Positions 1-9,460 of a stretch of 64,000 nucleotides of DNA are shown piece after piece. Source of the DNA: Glutamicibacter arilaitensis Re117 (GTDB lineage: Bacteria > Actinomycetota > Actinomycetes > Actinomycetales > Micrococcaceae); assembly GCF_000197735.1 (NCBI RefSeq), contig NC_014550.1:992001-1056000 (forward strand), given 5' to 3'. The translations under genes and the position numbers were made by a program. A model generated the notes under the pieces. That model was not told the DNA's origin and did no database searches. It saw only the letters and a list, made by a program, of their open reading frames with translations. Positions within the stretch are counted from its first letter, which is position 1. Every line of letters begins with the position of its first letter.

Positions 1-103
1 TGGGGATCTGGGAGAACGCACTGGGCCAGGAACTGAGCGGTTTGGTATTGCGCACAGCATAACTAATGCATCGCATATAGGCTTTGGGGTGCTCGGGTAA
101 GGG

Positions 104-117
104 ATAGACTTGTCTAT
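104..117. promoter_or_regulatory. Perfect 14-bp palindrome upstream of gatC
   Basis: ATAGAC-TT-GTCTAT is a perfect inverted repeat 29 bp before the gatC start. It may be an operator or a short leader hairpin of the gatCAB operon. No -10/-35 pair around it is convincing, so its role is inferred from position only. Confidence 0.3.
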
Positions 118-146
118 GAAACCCAACCGCAATTCTAGGGAGATAT

Positions 147-432
147 ATGTCTGCCATCAGCCGTGAGGACATTGTGCATCTGGCACACCTTGCCCACATC
201 GAGATGAGCGACGCAGAGCTGGACAAAATGACCGGTGAACTCGACGCTATCGTCGGTGCCATCGCGTCCGTCAGCGAAGTCGCCGCCTCCGACGTCCCAG
301 CCACCAGCCACCCGATCCCGCTGACCAACGTGTTGCGTGAAGACACGGTGGGGCAGACGCTGAGCATTGAAGAAGTTCTGCTCAACGCGCCGGATTCGGA
401 CTCGGACCGCTTCAAGGTCCCGGCAATTCTGG

Positions 433-443
<11 letters not shown>
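147..443 (+). CDS. gatC: Aspartyl/glutamyl-tRNA amidotransferase subunit C
   Basis: Small (98 aa) subunit of the GatCAB amidotransferase, which converts Glu-tRNA(Gln) and/or Asp-tRNA(Asn) to the amidated forms. GatC wraps around GatA and GatB and stabilises the complex. The N-terminus ([20 protein letters not shown]) is typical of the family, and the length is normal. An AGGGAG ribosome site ends 3 bases before the ATG. The 3' end overlaps the preferred gatA start by 11 bases, so translational coupling with gatA is likely. It is the first gene of the gatC-gatA-gatB operon. Confidence 0.96.
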
Positions 444-1986
<1,543 letters not shown>

Positions 1987-1991
1987 GCACC

Positions 1992-3500
1992 ATGAGCAAC
2001 TACACCGATGAACTGGTCGACTTCGATACGGCACTGGATCGCTACGATCCGGTCCTGGGCTTCGAAGTCCACGTTGAGCTGAACACCAAGACCAAGATGT
2101 TCTCCGATGCGCCCAACGCTTTCGGCGATGCCCCGAACACCAACGTCACCCCGGTGGACCTGGGCCTGCCCGGTGTCCTGCCGGTGGTCAACAAGACCGC
2201 CGTGGAGTACTCCATCCTGATCGGCCTGGCACTGAACTGCCAGATCGCGCAGAAGTGCGGCTTTGCCCGCAAGAACTACTTCTACCCGGATACCCCGAAG
2301 AACTTCCAGACCTCCCAGTACGATGATCCGATTGCCTTCGACGGCTACCTGGACATCGAACTGGAAGACGGCGAAGTCTTCCGCGTCGAGATCGAACGCG
2401 CCCACATGGAAGAAGACGCTGGCAAGCTGACCCACATGGGCGGCGCCACCGGACGCATCCAGGGTGCGGACTACTCGCTGGTGGACTACAACCGCGCTGG
2501 TGTTCCCCTGGTGGAAATCGTGACCAAGCCAATCGTGGGCGCCGGCAAGCGCGCCCCCGAGCTGGCCAAGGCCTACGTGGCCGCAGTGCGCGAAATCGTG
2601 AAGAACCTTGGCGTTTCCGACGCCAAGATGGAACGCGGCAACGTGCGTTGCGATGCCAACGTTTCGCTGATGCCAAAGGGCGCAGACAAGTTCGGTACCC
2701 GTACCGAAACCAAGAACGTGAACTCCCTGCGCGCGGTGGAGCACGCGGTGCACTTCGAGATCGAGCGCCACGCGGCAGTACTGGATTCCGGGGCGAAGAT
2801 CGTCCAGGAAACCCGCCACTGGCATGAGGACACCCGTTCCACCACTTCGGGTCGCCCGAAGTCGGATGCCGATGACTACCGCTACTTCCCGGAGCCGGAC
2901 CTGGTGCCTATCGTCACCACCGCCGAATGGGTTGAAGAGCTGCGCGGCCGTCTGCCGGAGCCTCCTGCTGAGCGCCGCAAGCGCCTGAAGGCCGAGTGGG
3001 GCTACGCGGACAAGGAATTCCGCGACGTGGTCAACGCTGGTGTGCTCGACGAGATCGAGCAGACCATTGCCGCTGGCGCCAGCGCCGCGGTGGCCCGCAA
3101 GTGGTGGATGGGCGAGATCGCCCGCCTGGCCAAGGCCGCGGACAAGGACATCGCCGATCTGGGCGTAACTCCTGCGACCATCGTTGAGCTGAACTCGCTG
3201 ATCGAAGCGAAGAAGATCAACGACAAGATCGCCCGCCAGGTCCTGGAATTCGTCATCGCTGGCGAAGGCACCCCGAGCGAAATCGTCGAGAAGCGCAGCT
3301 TGGCTGTTGTGAACGACGATGGCGCCTTGGGCAAGGCCGTGGATGATGCCATGGCTGCCATGCCTGATGTGGTCGAGAAGATCAAGGGCGGCAAGATGCA
3401 GGCCATCGGTGCGCTGATGGGCCCTGTCATGAAGGCTACCCGCGGACAGGCCGACGCCGGCCGCGTGCGCGAAATCGTGATGGAGAAGCTGGGCCTCTAA
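1992..3500 (+). CDS. gatB: Aspartyl/glutamyl-tRNA amidotransferase subunit B
   Basis: Kinase/tRNA-binding subunit of GatCAB (502 aa). It phosphorylates the mischarged aminoacyl group and receives ammonia from GatA. The N-terminal catalytic cradle opens with the characteristic VLGFEVHVELNTKTKMFS segment. The conserved LVDYNRAGVPLVEIVTKP and KMERGNVRCDANVS blocks follow, and the C-terminal 150 residues form the helical YqeY-like tail domain. An AGGAGG ribosome site sits at 1977-1982 inside the end of gatA. It is the last gene of the operon and is followed by a hairpin at 3526-3565. Confidence 0.97.
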   Translation: MSNYTDELVDFDTALDRYDPVLGFEVHVELNTKTKMFSDAPNAFGDAPNTNVTPVDLGLPGVLPVVNKTAVEYSILIGLALNCQIAQKCGFARKNYFYPDTPKNFQTSQYDDPIAFDGYLDIELEDGEVFRVEIERAHMEEDAGKLTHMGGATGRIQGADYSLVDYNRAGVPLVEIVTKPIVGAGKRAPELAKAYVAAVREIVKNLGVSDAKMERGNVRCDANVSLMPKGADKFGTRTETKNVNSLRAVEHAVHFEIERHAAVLDSGAKIVQETRHWHEDTRSTTSGRPKSDADDYRYFPEPDLVPIVTTAEWVEELRGRLPEPPAERRKRLKAEWGYADKEFRDVVNAGVLDEIEQTIAAGASAAVARKWWMGEIARLAKAADKDIADLGVTPATIVELNSLIEAKKINDKIARQVLEFVIAGEGTPSEIVEKRSLAVVNDDGALGKAVDDAMAAMPDVVEKIKGGKMQAIGALMGPVMKATRGQADAGRVREIVMEKLGL

Positions 3501-3525
3501 GCCACAAACTCCAAAGCTCTGACGC

Positions 3526-3565
3526 CAGCCCCCGGGCCTTCCCAACAGAGGAAGTCCGGGGGCTG
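3526..3565 (+). terminator. Hairpin after gatCAB
   Basis: CAGCCCCCGGGCCTTCC pairs with GGAAGTCCGGGGGCTG across a short loop, 25 bases after the gatB stop. The stem is strong but no T-run follows, so it is a GC-type terminator or an mRNA-stabilising hairpin. It marks the right edge of the core operon and the left edge of the accessory region. Confidence 0.65.
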
Positions 3566-3714
3566 TCGCATTTCGAACCTTGGTTCCACTACTGGACCAA
3601 GGAAGCGGCCTCGAAGACCGCTAAGAAATAGAAATACGTATCTCTTTGTAGATGCGTACGTCCGATGATGACTTTCGAAAAACGATCCTCGTAAAAACGG
3701 AACTTCAGGCCGGT

Positions 3715-4026
3715 CTAGATGTACAGCCCGATAATGCCGCCCACACAGCTGAATGCGCCGGCAATGCCGATCCTGCGAATCACGAATTTGACCGCGTTCG
3801 CCGGGGTCGCGAGATAACGGACCAGGGCTTCGAATCCCATGCCGCCAGCGCCGCCAAAACCGAGGCAAGCACCAATGATTTTCTCGACTTGAGGGTGAAG
3901 CCATCCCGCAGGCTGAGCGACATTCAGCCCAGTTCACGGTTGAACGGTGATGGCGTTGGCCGTGCCCAGAGCGCGAACGGATTCTCCCGCAGCGTTCAGG
4001 GTGTGAATTCCAAACTGGTGATACAT
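3715..4026 (-). pseudogene. Small Gly-rich hydrophobic ORF interrupted by one in-frame TGA
   Basis: On the minus strand an ATG at 4026 opens a 104-codon frame that ends with TAG at 3717-3715. It is broken by a single TGA at codon 31 (3936-3934). Residues before the stop read MYHQFGIHTLNAAGES; those after it read VAQPAGWLHPQVEKII and a glycine-rich hydrophobic stretch (GFGGAGG, AGAFSCVGGIIGLYI). The protein-like composition on both sides suggests a recently broken small gene. An alternative is a shorter product that starts after the stop at a non-standard codon. The size and hydrophobicity of the distal part recall small bacteriocin-like or membrane peptides, but I recognise no family. Confidence 0.4.
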
Positions 4027-4167
4027 CAGGCATTTGAGGCTACCTGCATGTCATCAAACTGATTTCGCAATTCTCCTAGCGATCTACAATTTAGCGGGGT
4101 TTACCATTGGCATCAATAAACTGTATGTGAGATTTATGTATTATTAACTTTTCGCCGGAAGGTGAAT

Positions 4168-4201
4168 AAAAAAACCCGACAGATGGCTGTCGGGAATTTT
4201 T
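4168..4201 (-). terminator. Bidirectional intrinsic terminator
   Basis: CCCGACAG-ATGG-CTGTCGGG (4175-4194) is flanked by a 7-A run on the left and a T-run on the right, so it has U-tracts in both directions. On the minus strand it lies about 25 bases after the stop of the membrane-protein gene 4223-4501 and should end its transcript. Confidence 0.85.
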
Positions 4202-4222
4202 CTACGAAGTTAGCGTAAATTG

Positions 4223-4501
4223 TCAGTCTCCCTCATTGCTCTTCTCATCTGGGGTTACTCTGGTGAGCGACCGCTCAGCAATTAGGGTGCTGATAAGTAG
4301 AGTGCCAGCGCTGATCAGGAGCGCAAGATAGGTGGGAGCGCTGGAAGTGCCTTCAAGGAGCCAATTCGTGATCAGAAAAGCGACAAAGGCAATGCCCATG
4401 CAGACGAGCAGAGAGCCCCATTTCGTTTTCTCGTCGACACCGTGCCAAAGCGGCAATGACTCATTGTTCTGCCTGTTTCCGAGTCCAAGCCAAGTTAGCA
4501 T
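4223..4501 (-). CDS. Small two-TM membrane protein
   Basis: Predicted 92-residue membrane protein of unknown function. A polar N-terminus is followed by two hydrophobic segments (about residues 30-50, LLVCMGIAFVAFLITNWLL, and 58-77, TYLALLISAGTLLISTLI) and a charged tail. The ATG at 4501 has AAGGAG 11 bases upstream; a GTG at 4510 is only 2 bases from that site and so less likely. The ISL3 element ends 80 bp upstream on the same strand. The native promoter has therefore probably been displaced, and expression may depend on read-through from the IS. A strong terminator follows the gene. Confidence 0.6.
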   Translation of the reverse strand: MLTWLGLGNRQNNESLPLWHGVDEKTKWGSLLVCMGIAFVAFLITNWLLEGTSSAPTYLALLISAGTLLISTLIAERSLTRVTPDEKSNEGD

Positions 4502-4573
4502 GCGTCCCACTGCTCCTTCATTGTGATTCGGTCAGTCCGCCACGAGGTTGCAATTTATCGGTAAGCCTCAAGA

Positions 4574-4581
4574 CAATATCG
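4574..4581. repeat. Target-site duplication of ISL3 element, left copy
   Basis: The octamer CAATATCG here is repeated exactly at 6031-6038 on the other side of the insertion sequence. An 8-bp duplication is characteristic of ISL3-family transposition. Perfect identity suggests a fairly recent insertion. Confidence 0.9.
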
Positions 4582-6030
4582 GGCTCTTCAGGATTGAGGG
4601 TGTAAACGCCGTCTAAACCCACCGGTCTCCAACAACGACCGGGCGATATAGTGCGCCAGATTCTTGAACCCCAACGCGATACCTCGCAGATGCTCCAACC
4701 TGCCATTCAAAGCCTCGGTAGGACCATTCGAACTACCAATATGATCAAAGTACGCGAGAATGTCCGTCTTCCTCCTGCGCAGGGTGCCGCCGAGCTTTTT
4801 CAGCTCCGGCAACCCTTTCGGTACCTTCGTGCCAACTTCGTTGATCAGTTGCTCCAAGGCCCACCGTCCGACCTCGGGCTTCGGTTGCCGGTAGGCATCC
4901 ACCATCTTCTGATACACGCTCCAGACCAATTGAACCGGCTCATACTCCGGCTCCTTGAACAGGTCTTCAAGCTTGGTCTTCTGCTTTTCCGTAGCCAAGG
5001 ATAGTCCCGTGGTCAGCGTTCGCCTGCACTTGTAAAGCGGGTCATCCTTGCGTCCTCGACGCCCATGTTGCTCACGTTGAATCCGTTGCCGGGTCTGGTC
5101 CAGCGCCTCGGAACCTAGTTTGACTACATGGAATGGATCCAACACCTCCACCGCGTGGGGTAGCTCCTCGACGGCAGCTGTTTTGAAGCCGGTGAAACCG
5201 TCCATTGCGACGACTTCAATGCCCTGTTTCCATTGTTCTTCTTGATCAGCCAGCCAGGTTTTGAATACAGCTTTGGATCTTCCAGGGACCATGTCGATCA
5301 GTCGTGCGGTACCGGTGCCGTCACGCACCGCGGTGAGGTCCACAATCACGGTGACGTATTTGTCGCCGGTTCGGGTATGCCGCCAAACATGTTCATCGAC
5401 TCCCAGCACTTTGACCCCGTCGAAGCGGGTTGGATCATCAATCAGTAAGCGTTGACCTTCAGCCAGCACAGCCTCATTGGCGGTATTCCAGGTGACGCCG
5501 AGGCCTTCGGCAATTCGGGAGACTGACAAGTGGTGGCAGACCAGTCCAACCAGCGCCCAGCGTAGCCCGGTCCTGCTGATTTTCTGGCGTGGCGCTACTG
5601 CTTGGGACAGCTCTTCACGCCAGACTCGTTGGCAATTGGCGCAACGGTAGCGGCGGTGTTTGATGACTAGGACAGTGGGACGCCAGCCCAATGGTTCGTG
5701 GGCGAGGCGGCGAGTGACGGTATCGCGTGGAATGCCTGCTGCTCCGCAGGTTTGGCACCAAGGGATCGGGTTGGTGACGTGGCAGAGGATTTCGGCTTTC
5801 GCTGCGCTCAGGTGTTGCCCGATTGCGGTCAGTCCCAAGCCGTCAAGATTGGTGAAAGTGGTGAGGTCTGGTGCGGTGAAGGTAGGATTGAGCAACGTCG
5901 AGGTCTTTCGAAAATGGCTAGTGTAGTAACTTCCATTCTTCTGGAAGACCTCGACTTTTTCGTGCTCGGCGACATGCCCGGGAATCGGGGTGTTGGTTTC
6001 AGGTGGTTACACTCTTATTCCTGAAGAGCC
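4582..6030 (-). mobile_element. Complete ISL3-family insertion sequence
   Basis: A 1449-bp element with imperfect terminal inverted repeats of about 26 bp. The left end starts GGCTCTTCAGGATTGAGGGT and the right end, read inward, starts GGCTCTTCAGGAATAAGAGT. It is flanked by a perfect 8-bp direct repeat (CAATATCG). It carries one full-length transposase gene on the minus strand whose stop codon lies inside the left inverted repeat. Intact ends, target duplication and transposase mean it may still be mobile. Confidence 0.95.
4588..5895 (-). CDS. tnp: ISL3-family transposase
   Basis: A 435-aa DDE transposase catalysing cut-and-paste movement of the surrounding element. N-terminal zinc-ribbon cysteines C47/C50 and C85/C88 are followed by a helix-turn-helix-like region (about 105-145). 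The catalytic core has acidic residues D167 (GVDEHVW), D232 (AMDGFTG) and E394 (PTEALNGRL), in the order expected for the ISL3 family. Length is full and no frameshift is seen. The stop codon overlaps the left terminal repeat. Transcription runs toward the small membrane-protein gene at 4223-4501. Confidence 0.95.
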   Translation of the reverse strand: MLNPTFTAPDLTTFTNLDGLGLTAIGQHLSAAKAEILCHVTNPIPWCQTCGAAGIPRDTVTRRLAHEPLGWRPTVLVIKHRRYRCANCQRVWREELSQAVAPRQKISRTGLRWALVGLVCHHLSVSRIAEGLGVTWNTANEAVLAEGQRLLIDDPTRFDGVKVLGVDEHVWRHTRTGDKYVTVIVDLTAVRDGTGTARLIDMVPGRSKAVFKTWLADQEEQWKQGIEVVAMDGFTGFKTAAVEELPHAVEVLDPFHVVKLGSEALDQTRQRIQREQHGRRGRKDDPLYKCRRTLTTGLSLATEKQKTKLEDLFKEPEYEPVQLVWSVYQKMVDAYRQPKPEVGRWALEQLINEVGTKVPKGLPELKKLGGTLRRRKTDILAYFDHIGSSNGPTEALNGRLEHLRGIALGFKNLAHYIARSLLETGGFRRRLHPQS

Positions 6031-6038
6031 CAATATCG
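6031..6038. repeat. Target-site duplication of ISL3 element, right copy
   Basis: CAATATCG, identical to 4574-4581. Deleting the element plus one copy restores a continuous sequence with no obvious reading frame across the junction, so the IS appears to have landed in intergenic DNA. Confidence 0.9.
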
Positions 6039-6232
6039 ATGCTACATAGTTGGTCGAATGATGACTATGATCCATTCGGATGATCCTACTGACTAAAGTT
6101 TATTTAACCCTTTTCCGTAACTGGTAGATACTGCTACGGGATTCCTGAGCTTCTTCTCGCAAAGCTTCACGGTGCGGGGTCGATCAGCCATTGGTTAGAA
6201 ACTTCGAACTCGTCGAGGCTGGAGGAATCGCA

Positions 6233-6550
6233 ATGATCGAAATCAAACGGGTTGATGCACTGGGCCGCTTTGAGCCATCGGGCATTGCCTCGGTTCTCTT
6301 TGGCAGCATTGCATAGGACTCCGCCTACTTCACGAAAGATCAGGGAACTTTGGCGCCGACGTTTGCTCACATGATCATCCCGGAACGTTTCTACGTGGCG
6401 TTGTTGGACGGAGTTCAAGCCGCCATTGCAAGTCTCACCGAAGCTGTTCAGAAGGGCTTCGCACCAGGTCGAGTCGAATTCAAGAGCTATTTCGGAACAT
6501 GGCACGGGCTGGTTTAGACGATCGCATACGCTGATTCGAATCTAGACTGG
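6233..6550 (+). pseudogene. Degenerate GNAT acetyltransferase remnant
   Basis: An ATG at 6233 with a good ribosome site (GGAGG at 6221-6225) opens a GNAT-like frame. It begins MIEIKRVDALGRFEPSGIAS and continues with a segment typical of the family (AYFTKDQGTLAPTFAHM, RFYVALLDGV). The frame is broken by TAG at 6314-6316 (codon 28) and TAG at 6515-6517 (codon 95), and the acetyl-CoA-binding half is absent. It is therefore a dead copy. It is followed directly by the tail of an unrelated hydrolase, which suggests a deletion that joined two genes. Confidence 0.55.
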
Positions 6551-6560
6551 GACAAGTGCG

Positions 6561-6764
6561 TTGAGGGGGGGAAAATTAGCCTGTCTTGGATTCGACGTCA
6601 TTGTCCCTCTCGACGCCACACGAACTTTCGATCTGGCGGGGCCCGATGGCACAGTCATTCCGGCAGCTACTCTGATGCAGGTGACAGCTACAAATCTTCA
6701 CGGTGATGGCTTCGCGCAGGTGATTTCGACGCAAGACGTTTTGGAGTCATTGAAGGAAACCTGA
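6561..6764 (+). pseudogene. C-terminal fragment of an isochorismatase-family hydrolase
   Basis: An open stretch without a convincing start reads GFDVIVPLDATRTFDLAGPD, then the TATNLHGDGFAQVISTQDVL tail. This matches the C-terminal 60 residues of cysteine hydrolases of the isochorismatase/nicotinamidase superfamily, including the conserved A-T-L---FA-V segment. The N-terminal two-thirds, with the catalytic Asp and Cys, is missing. The stop is TGA at 6762-6764. Confidence 0.5.
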
Positions 6765-7011
6765 AAGGTCAGCAGGTAGATGGCCGGGTACGGTCGCAAT
6801 GGGATTCATATCGATGCTGACTAAGTCCGATTTATATTCCGTAGGCTTGCCCCCGAACATCTCGTTCAGGTAGATGCGCCCGGAAGGCAGCAGTGCAATT
6901 CTCGCGTTTTACCCAGCGCCGGCTTGCAGTTCCCGAATCGCCGGGGCTATGTCCGGGCACTTTCATGCTGTGGTAAATAAGTACCAAGGTCTTAGTGGCA
7001 GCCTGTAGATT
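6765..7011. other. Degenerate intergenic stretch
   Basis: No intact gene. On the minus strand an open frame without a start codon extends over 6747-6908 (53 codons, containing LLPSGRIYLNEMFGGKPTEY). It looks like a remnant of another lost gene, but I cannot name its family. No repeat copies, terminators or promoters are evident. Confidence 0.3.
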
Positions 7012-7218
7012 ATGCGCTTCGAGTGGCAAACCAGGGAAGGCAACATTGCGATGCGCAAGACCCTTCTCCGAGCTGGATTCATCATGGAGACACATTGTCG
7101 GATGGGATGGCCTTCAGGGGGCAGGCGGTATCTCTCATTGGTTGCCCATGCAATACTGCGCCAGGACTGGGCATCTGGAACCACAACCCGGTTCGACTGG
7201 GAAGACGTAAGATTCTAA
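7012..7218 (+). pseudogene. C-terminal fragment of a RimJ/RimL-type GNAT acetyltransferase
   Basis: The frame MRFEWQTREGNIAMRKTLLR, followed by AGFIMETHCRMGWPSGGRRY and AILRQDWASG, matches the C-terminal part of GNAT enzymes that act on protein N-termini or antibiotics (R-EGN--M-----AGF--EG pattern). A stop lies two codons before the first ATG, and the N-terminal acetyl-CoA fold is missing. It is a truncated remnant and probably not functional. Confidence 0.5.
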
Positions 7219-7344
7219 CCCCAATAATACCCACGCAGGTGGACGAATTTATTCCGCTGTCTCTATGAAAGAATTTTCTCCGATGCTATCCTGAGCAGAC
7301 TTGCGTAGATGGTTACGCGGGAATCTGACAGTTGGAGTTGCGCT

Positions 7345-7542
7345 ATGAAGTCATGGCCTAAAGTTGCGGCACTAGCCTTGTTGCTGGCAGCAATGCTCGC
7401 GCTGCTAATTTTCCAGTGGGTACCGGCCATAGGTTTCCTTCCTGCTGCTGGGGCTTTGCTCATGTGGGAGCGTAACTCGACGATGAATCCTGCGACAGCT
7501 AAGGGCGGCATGAAGCCGCCGCCCACAAATTGGCCCAAGTAA
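7345..7542 (+). CDS. Small two-TM membrane protein
   Basis: Predicted 65-aa protein. A short basic N-terminus (MKSWPK) is followed by two hydrophobic segments (about residues 7-23 and 27-41) and a polar Gly/Pro-rich tail (GGMKPPPTNWPK). A TTGGAG ribosome site lies 9-10 bases before the ATG. It is in the same reading frame as the downstream acetyltransferase, separated by one TAA and 18 bases, so the two are probably co-transcribed. Function unknown. Confidence 0.4.
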   Translation: MKSWPKVAALALLLAAMLALLIFQWVPAIGFLPAAGALLMWERNSTMNPATAKGGMKPPPTNWPK

Positions 7543-7560
7543 TTCACCAAGGAGTTTTGC

Positions 7561-8046
7561 GTAGCAATTTCCGTACGCCGAGCAGATGAAGCAGATATCC
7601 CTGCTATCCAGGGAATCGGATTACTGACGTGGCCGGCAACTTATCTCCCTTTTACTTCGCCGGGATTTGTCCTAGCTAATCTGAATTCCTGGTGGACGGA
7701 AGAAGCGGTACGGCAGACCGTTGAAGAAGACCTGACCTTCGTGGCATGCGTCGGCGAAAAGGTATTGGGTACTTTGACTTTGGGGGAGTTTGAAGGCGAA
7801 GCAGTGATTTGGAAGATCTACGTTCTTCCTGAAGCGCAAGGCAAGCGAATTGGTCTTGCACTCATGAACACCGCGTTGCAACATGTCGGCGATCGTCACG
7901 ATGTACGTCTTGAATTCGTCAAGGGCAACGAACATGCACAGGGATTCTATGAATCCGCGGGCTTCACTTTTGACTTCGAAGAAGACCCCGGGGACGGGAG
8001 CACGACAGTTTGGATGCGCAGGAAGGCTCCAGCCCCAGTCTCCTAA
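7561..8046 (+). CDS. GNAT family N-acetyltransferase (start codon atypical)
   Basis: Predicted acetyl-CoA-dependent N-acyltransferase of about 161 aa. The N-terminal part reads VRRADEADIPAIQGIG, and the acetyl-CoA site reads IYVLPEAQGKRIGLALMNTA (Q/R-x-x-G-x-G/A pattern). The C-terminal strand-helix includes FYESAGF. No ATG, GTG or TTG exists in frame before a GTG at 7741, yet the family N-terminus is clearly encoded upstream. AAGGAG at 7549-7554 is spaced 6 bases from a GTA at 7561, exactly where a start should be. Either GTA (mutated from GTG) or the ATT at 7567 initiates, or the gene is silenced and only the 101-aa C-terminal part from 7741 could be made. Confidence 0.6.
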   Translation, partial: VAISVRRADEADIPAIQGIGLLTWPATYLPFTSPGFVLANLNSWWTEEAVRQTVEEDLTFVACVGEKVLGTLTLGEFEGEAVIWKIYVLPEAQGKRIGLALMNTALQHVGDRHDVRLEFVKGNEHAQGFYESAGFTFDFEEDPGDGSTTVWMRRKAPAPVS

Positions 8047-8106
8047 ATCTCTCAGATACCAGCTCGGCGGATGGTCGAGCAATCAATACGGGATTAGGAT
8101 TAAACG

Positions 8107-9039
8107 ATGAGCAGGACATCCGCCAACAAGCCGGCAATGCCTGAAGCTGAAATCGCTATCGGCAGCGATCTGGTCCGCGACCTCATCAGCACCCAGGCCC
8201 CACAATGGGCTAGTGAAGAAATCACTTACCTGGCCACGGGCTGGGATAACGAAGTGTTCAGGCTTGGTTCGGAACTGATCATCCGGCTGCCTCGTCGAGT
8301 GCTGGGCGAAACCATTGGAGCGAAAGAACGCAAATGGCTCCCAGAACTCGCCTCGGCATCCGGACTTGAGATTGGAGTCCCGCTCTTTGAGGGCAAGCCG
8401 ACTTCGGACTACCCATTCACGTTTTCTATTTGTCCTTTTGCGCACGGGAGTAGCGCCGCAGAAATGAAGCGTCGCCAAAGGGACGCGTACGCCAAAGAAT
8501 TTTCCGGGCTTCTCAAAATGCTTCACCAACCAGCTCAGCCGGATGCTCCTGCCAGCGAATTCCGAGGCTGCCCGCTGGACACGGTCGATGCCCGAACACG
8601 CCTGCAAATCACACAGCTGGCAACAGAGTTGCAAGCACCGGCATCCAAGCTTTGGGACGAAGCTCTGGCAGCAGAAGTATATGCGGGGCAACCGGTCTGG
8701 CTGCATGGTGACCCACATCCGCACAACACGATCGTTGATGACTCGGGAAGTCAAGATTCCACGGTGACACTGGTTGATTTCGGAGATCTCTGCATTGGAG
8801 ATCCGGCCAGCGATCTTGGCATGTTCTGGATGCACTTCAGCCCTGCCGGAATTTCGGAGGCATTCGACCAGTACGGAGCAGAACCATACAGCCCGATCTG
8901 GCGTCGTTCTCGTGGTTGGGGACTGCGATATGCAATGCTGACCGCCGGCCTCGGCCCTAATGACCTTTTGGGCATCGTTGGCCGAGAAACATTGGGAATC
9001 CTGCTAGCCGACTCCGATTCGCCTGCGATTGCCGGATAG
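8107..9039 (+). CDS. Aminoglycoside-phosphotransferase-fold kinase
   Basis: A 310-aa protein of the APH/choline-kinase superfamily. The N-lobe carries LATGWDNEVFRLGSELIIRL (nucleotide-binding strand with basic residue). The catalytic loop is HGDPHPHN (D202) and the metal-binding segment is LVDFGDLCIGDPASDLG. These residues are intact, so phosphotransfer activity is plausible. The substrate could be an aminoglycoside, a macrolide or an endogenous small molecule. The gene starts 60 bases after the acetyltransferase on the same strand, so co-transcription is possible. No clear ribosome site precedes the ATG. Confidence 0.8.
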   Translation: MSRTSANKPAMPEAEIAIGSDLVRDLISTQAPQWASEEITYLATGWDNEVFRLGSELIIRLPRRVLGETIGAKERKWLPELASASGLEIGVPLFEGKPTSDYPFTFSICPFAHGSSAAEMKRRQRDAYAKEFSGLLKMLHQPAQPDAPASEFRGCPLDTVDARTRLQITQLATELQAPASKLWDEALAAEVYAGQPVWLHGDPHPHNTIVDDSGSQDSTVTLVDFGDLCIGDPASDLGMFWMHFSPAGISEAFDQYGAEPYSPIWRRSRGWGLRYAMLTAGLGPNDLLGIVGRETLGILLADSDSPAIAG

Positions 9040-9085
9040 AGAAGCTACTCTGTTACTGTCCCTCGACCAGTTCAGGTCCGGAGCA

Positions 9086-9382
9086 CTAAGAAGCATACGA
9101 CTGGATCATCGCGGGAATCGCAGCTAAAGTCGCGAACAGCCCAAGTAACCCAATTCCGTACCCCACTATCAGGGCGCTAATAGCTAGCCAACGGCCCCTC
9201 TGACCTGAGTGCGCAATCCGGTTCAATGCAACATGACCAGCGCCCACCGCAAAGACTGCCAACCCTGAAGTTGTAAAAAACCAAAGACCTGCCACAGCCA
9301 TCACGGCGAATACGAGGGACATGACCGACAGCCTGTTCAGGGTGGTTGCTTCTGAACCAAGCACGTTCTCATGGGCAGGCAT
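9086..9382 (-). CDS. DUF4190-like two-TM membrane protein
   Basis: A 98-residue protein with two long hydrophobic helices (about residues 20-48 and 68-95) around a short basic loop. The RLSVMSLVFAV...GHVALNRI--SGQRGRWLAISAL pattern resembles the DUF4190 fold common in actinobacteria. GGAGG precedes the ATG on the minus strand. Function unknown. It is convergent with the kinase gene at its 3' side. Confidence 0.65.
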   Translation of the reverse strand: MPAHENVLGSEATTLNRLSVMSLVFAVMAVAGLWFFTTSGLAVFAVGAGHVALNRIAHSGQRGRWLAISALIVGYGIGLLGLFATLAAIPAMIQSYAS

Positions 9383-9460
9383 GGTGTTCCTCCGTGTTTC
9401 CGTGCAAAGTTCGTATTCTTTTAATTGAGCCTAGCCTTGACCTTCAGCTCAAAATTGTGA

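Noticed and set aside
3652..4062. 136-codon plus-strand frame
   Set aside because: The composition is not protein-like, and the opposite strand carries the hydrophobic Gly-rich frame with a better family-like pattern.
6167..6505. 112-codon minus-strand frame
   Set aside because: It is the antisense of the recognisable GNAT remnant on the plus strand and has no ribosome site or domain.
8083..8835. 250-codon minus-strand frame
   Set aside because: It lies opposite the APH kinase, whose catalytic motifs are unambiguous.
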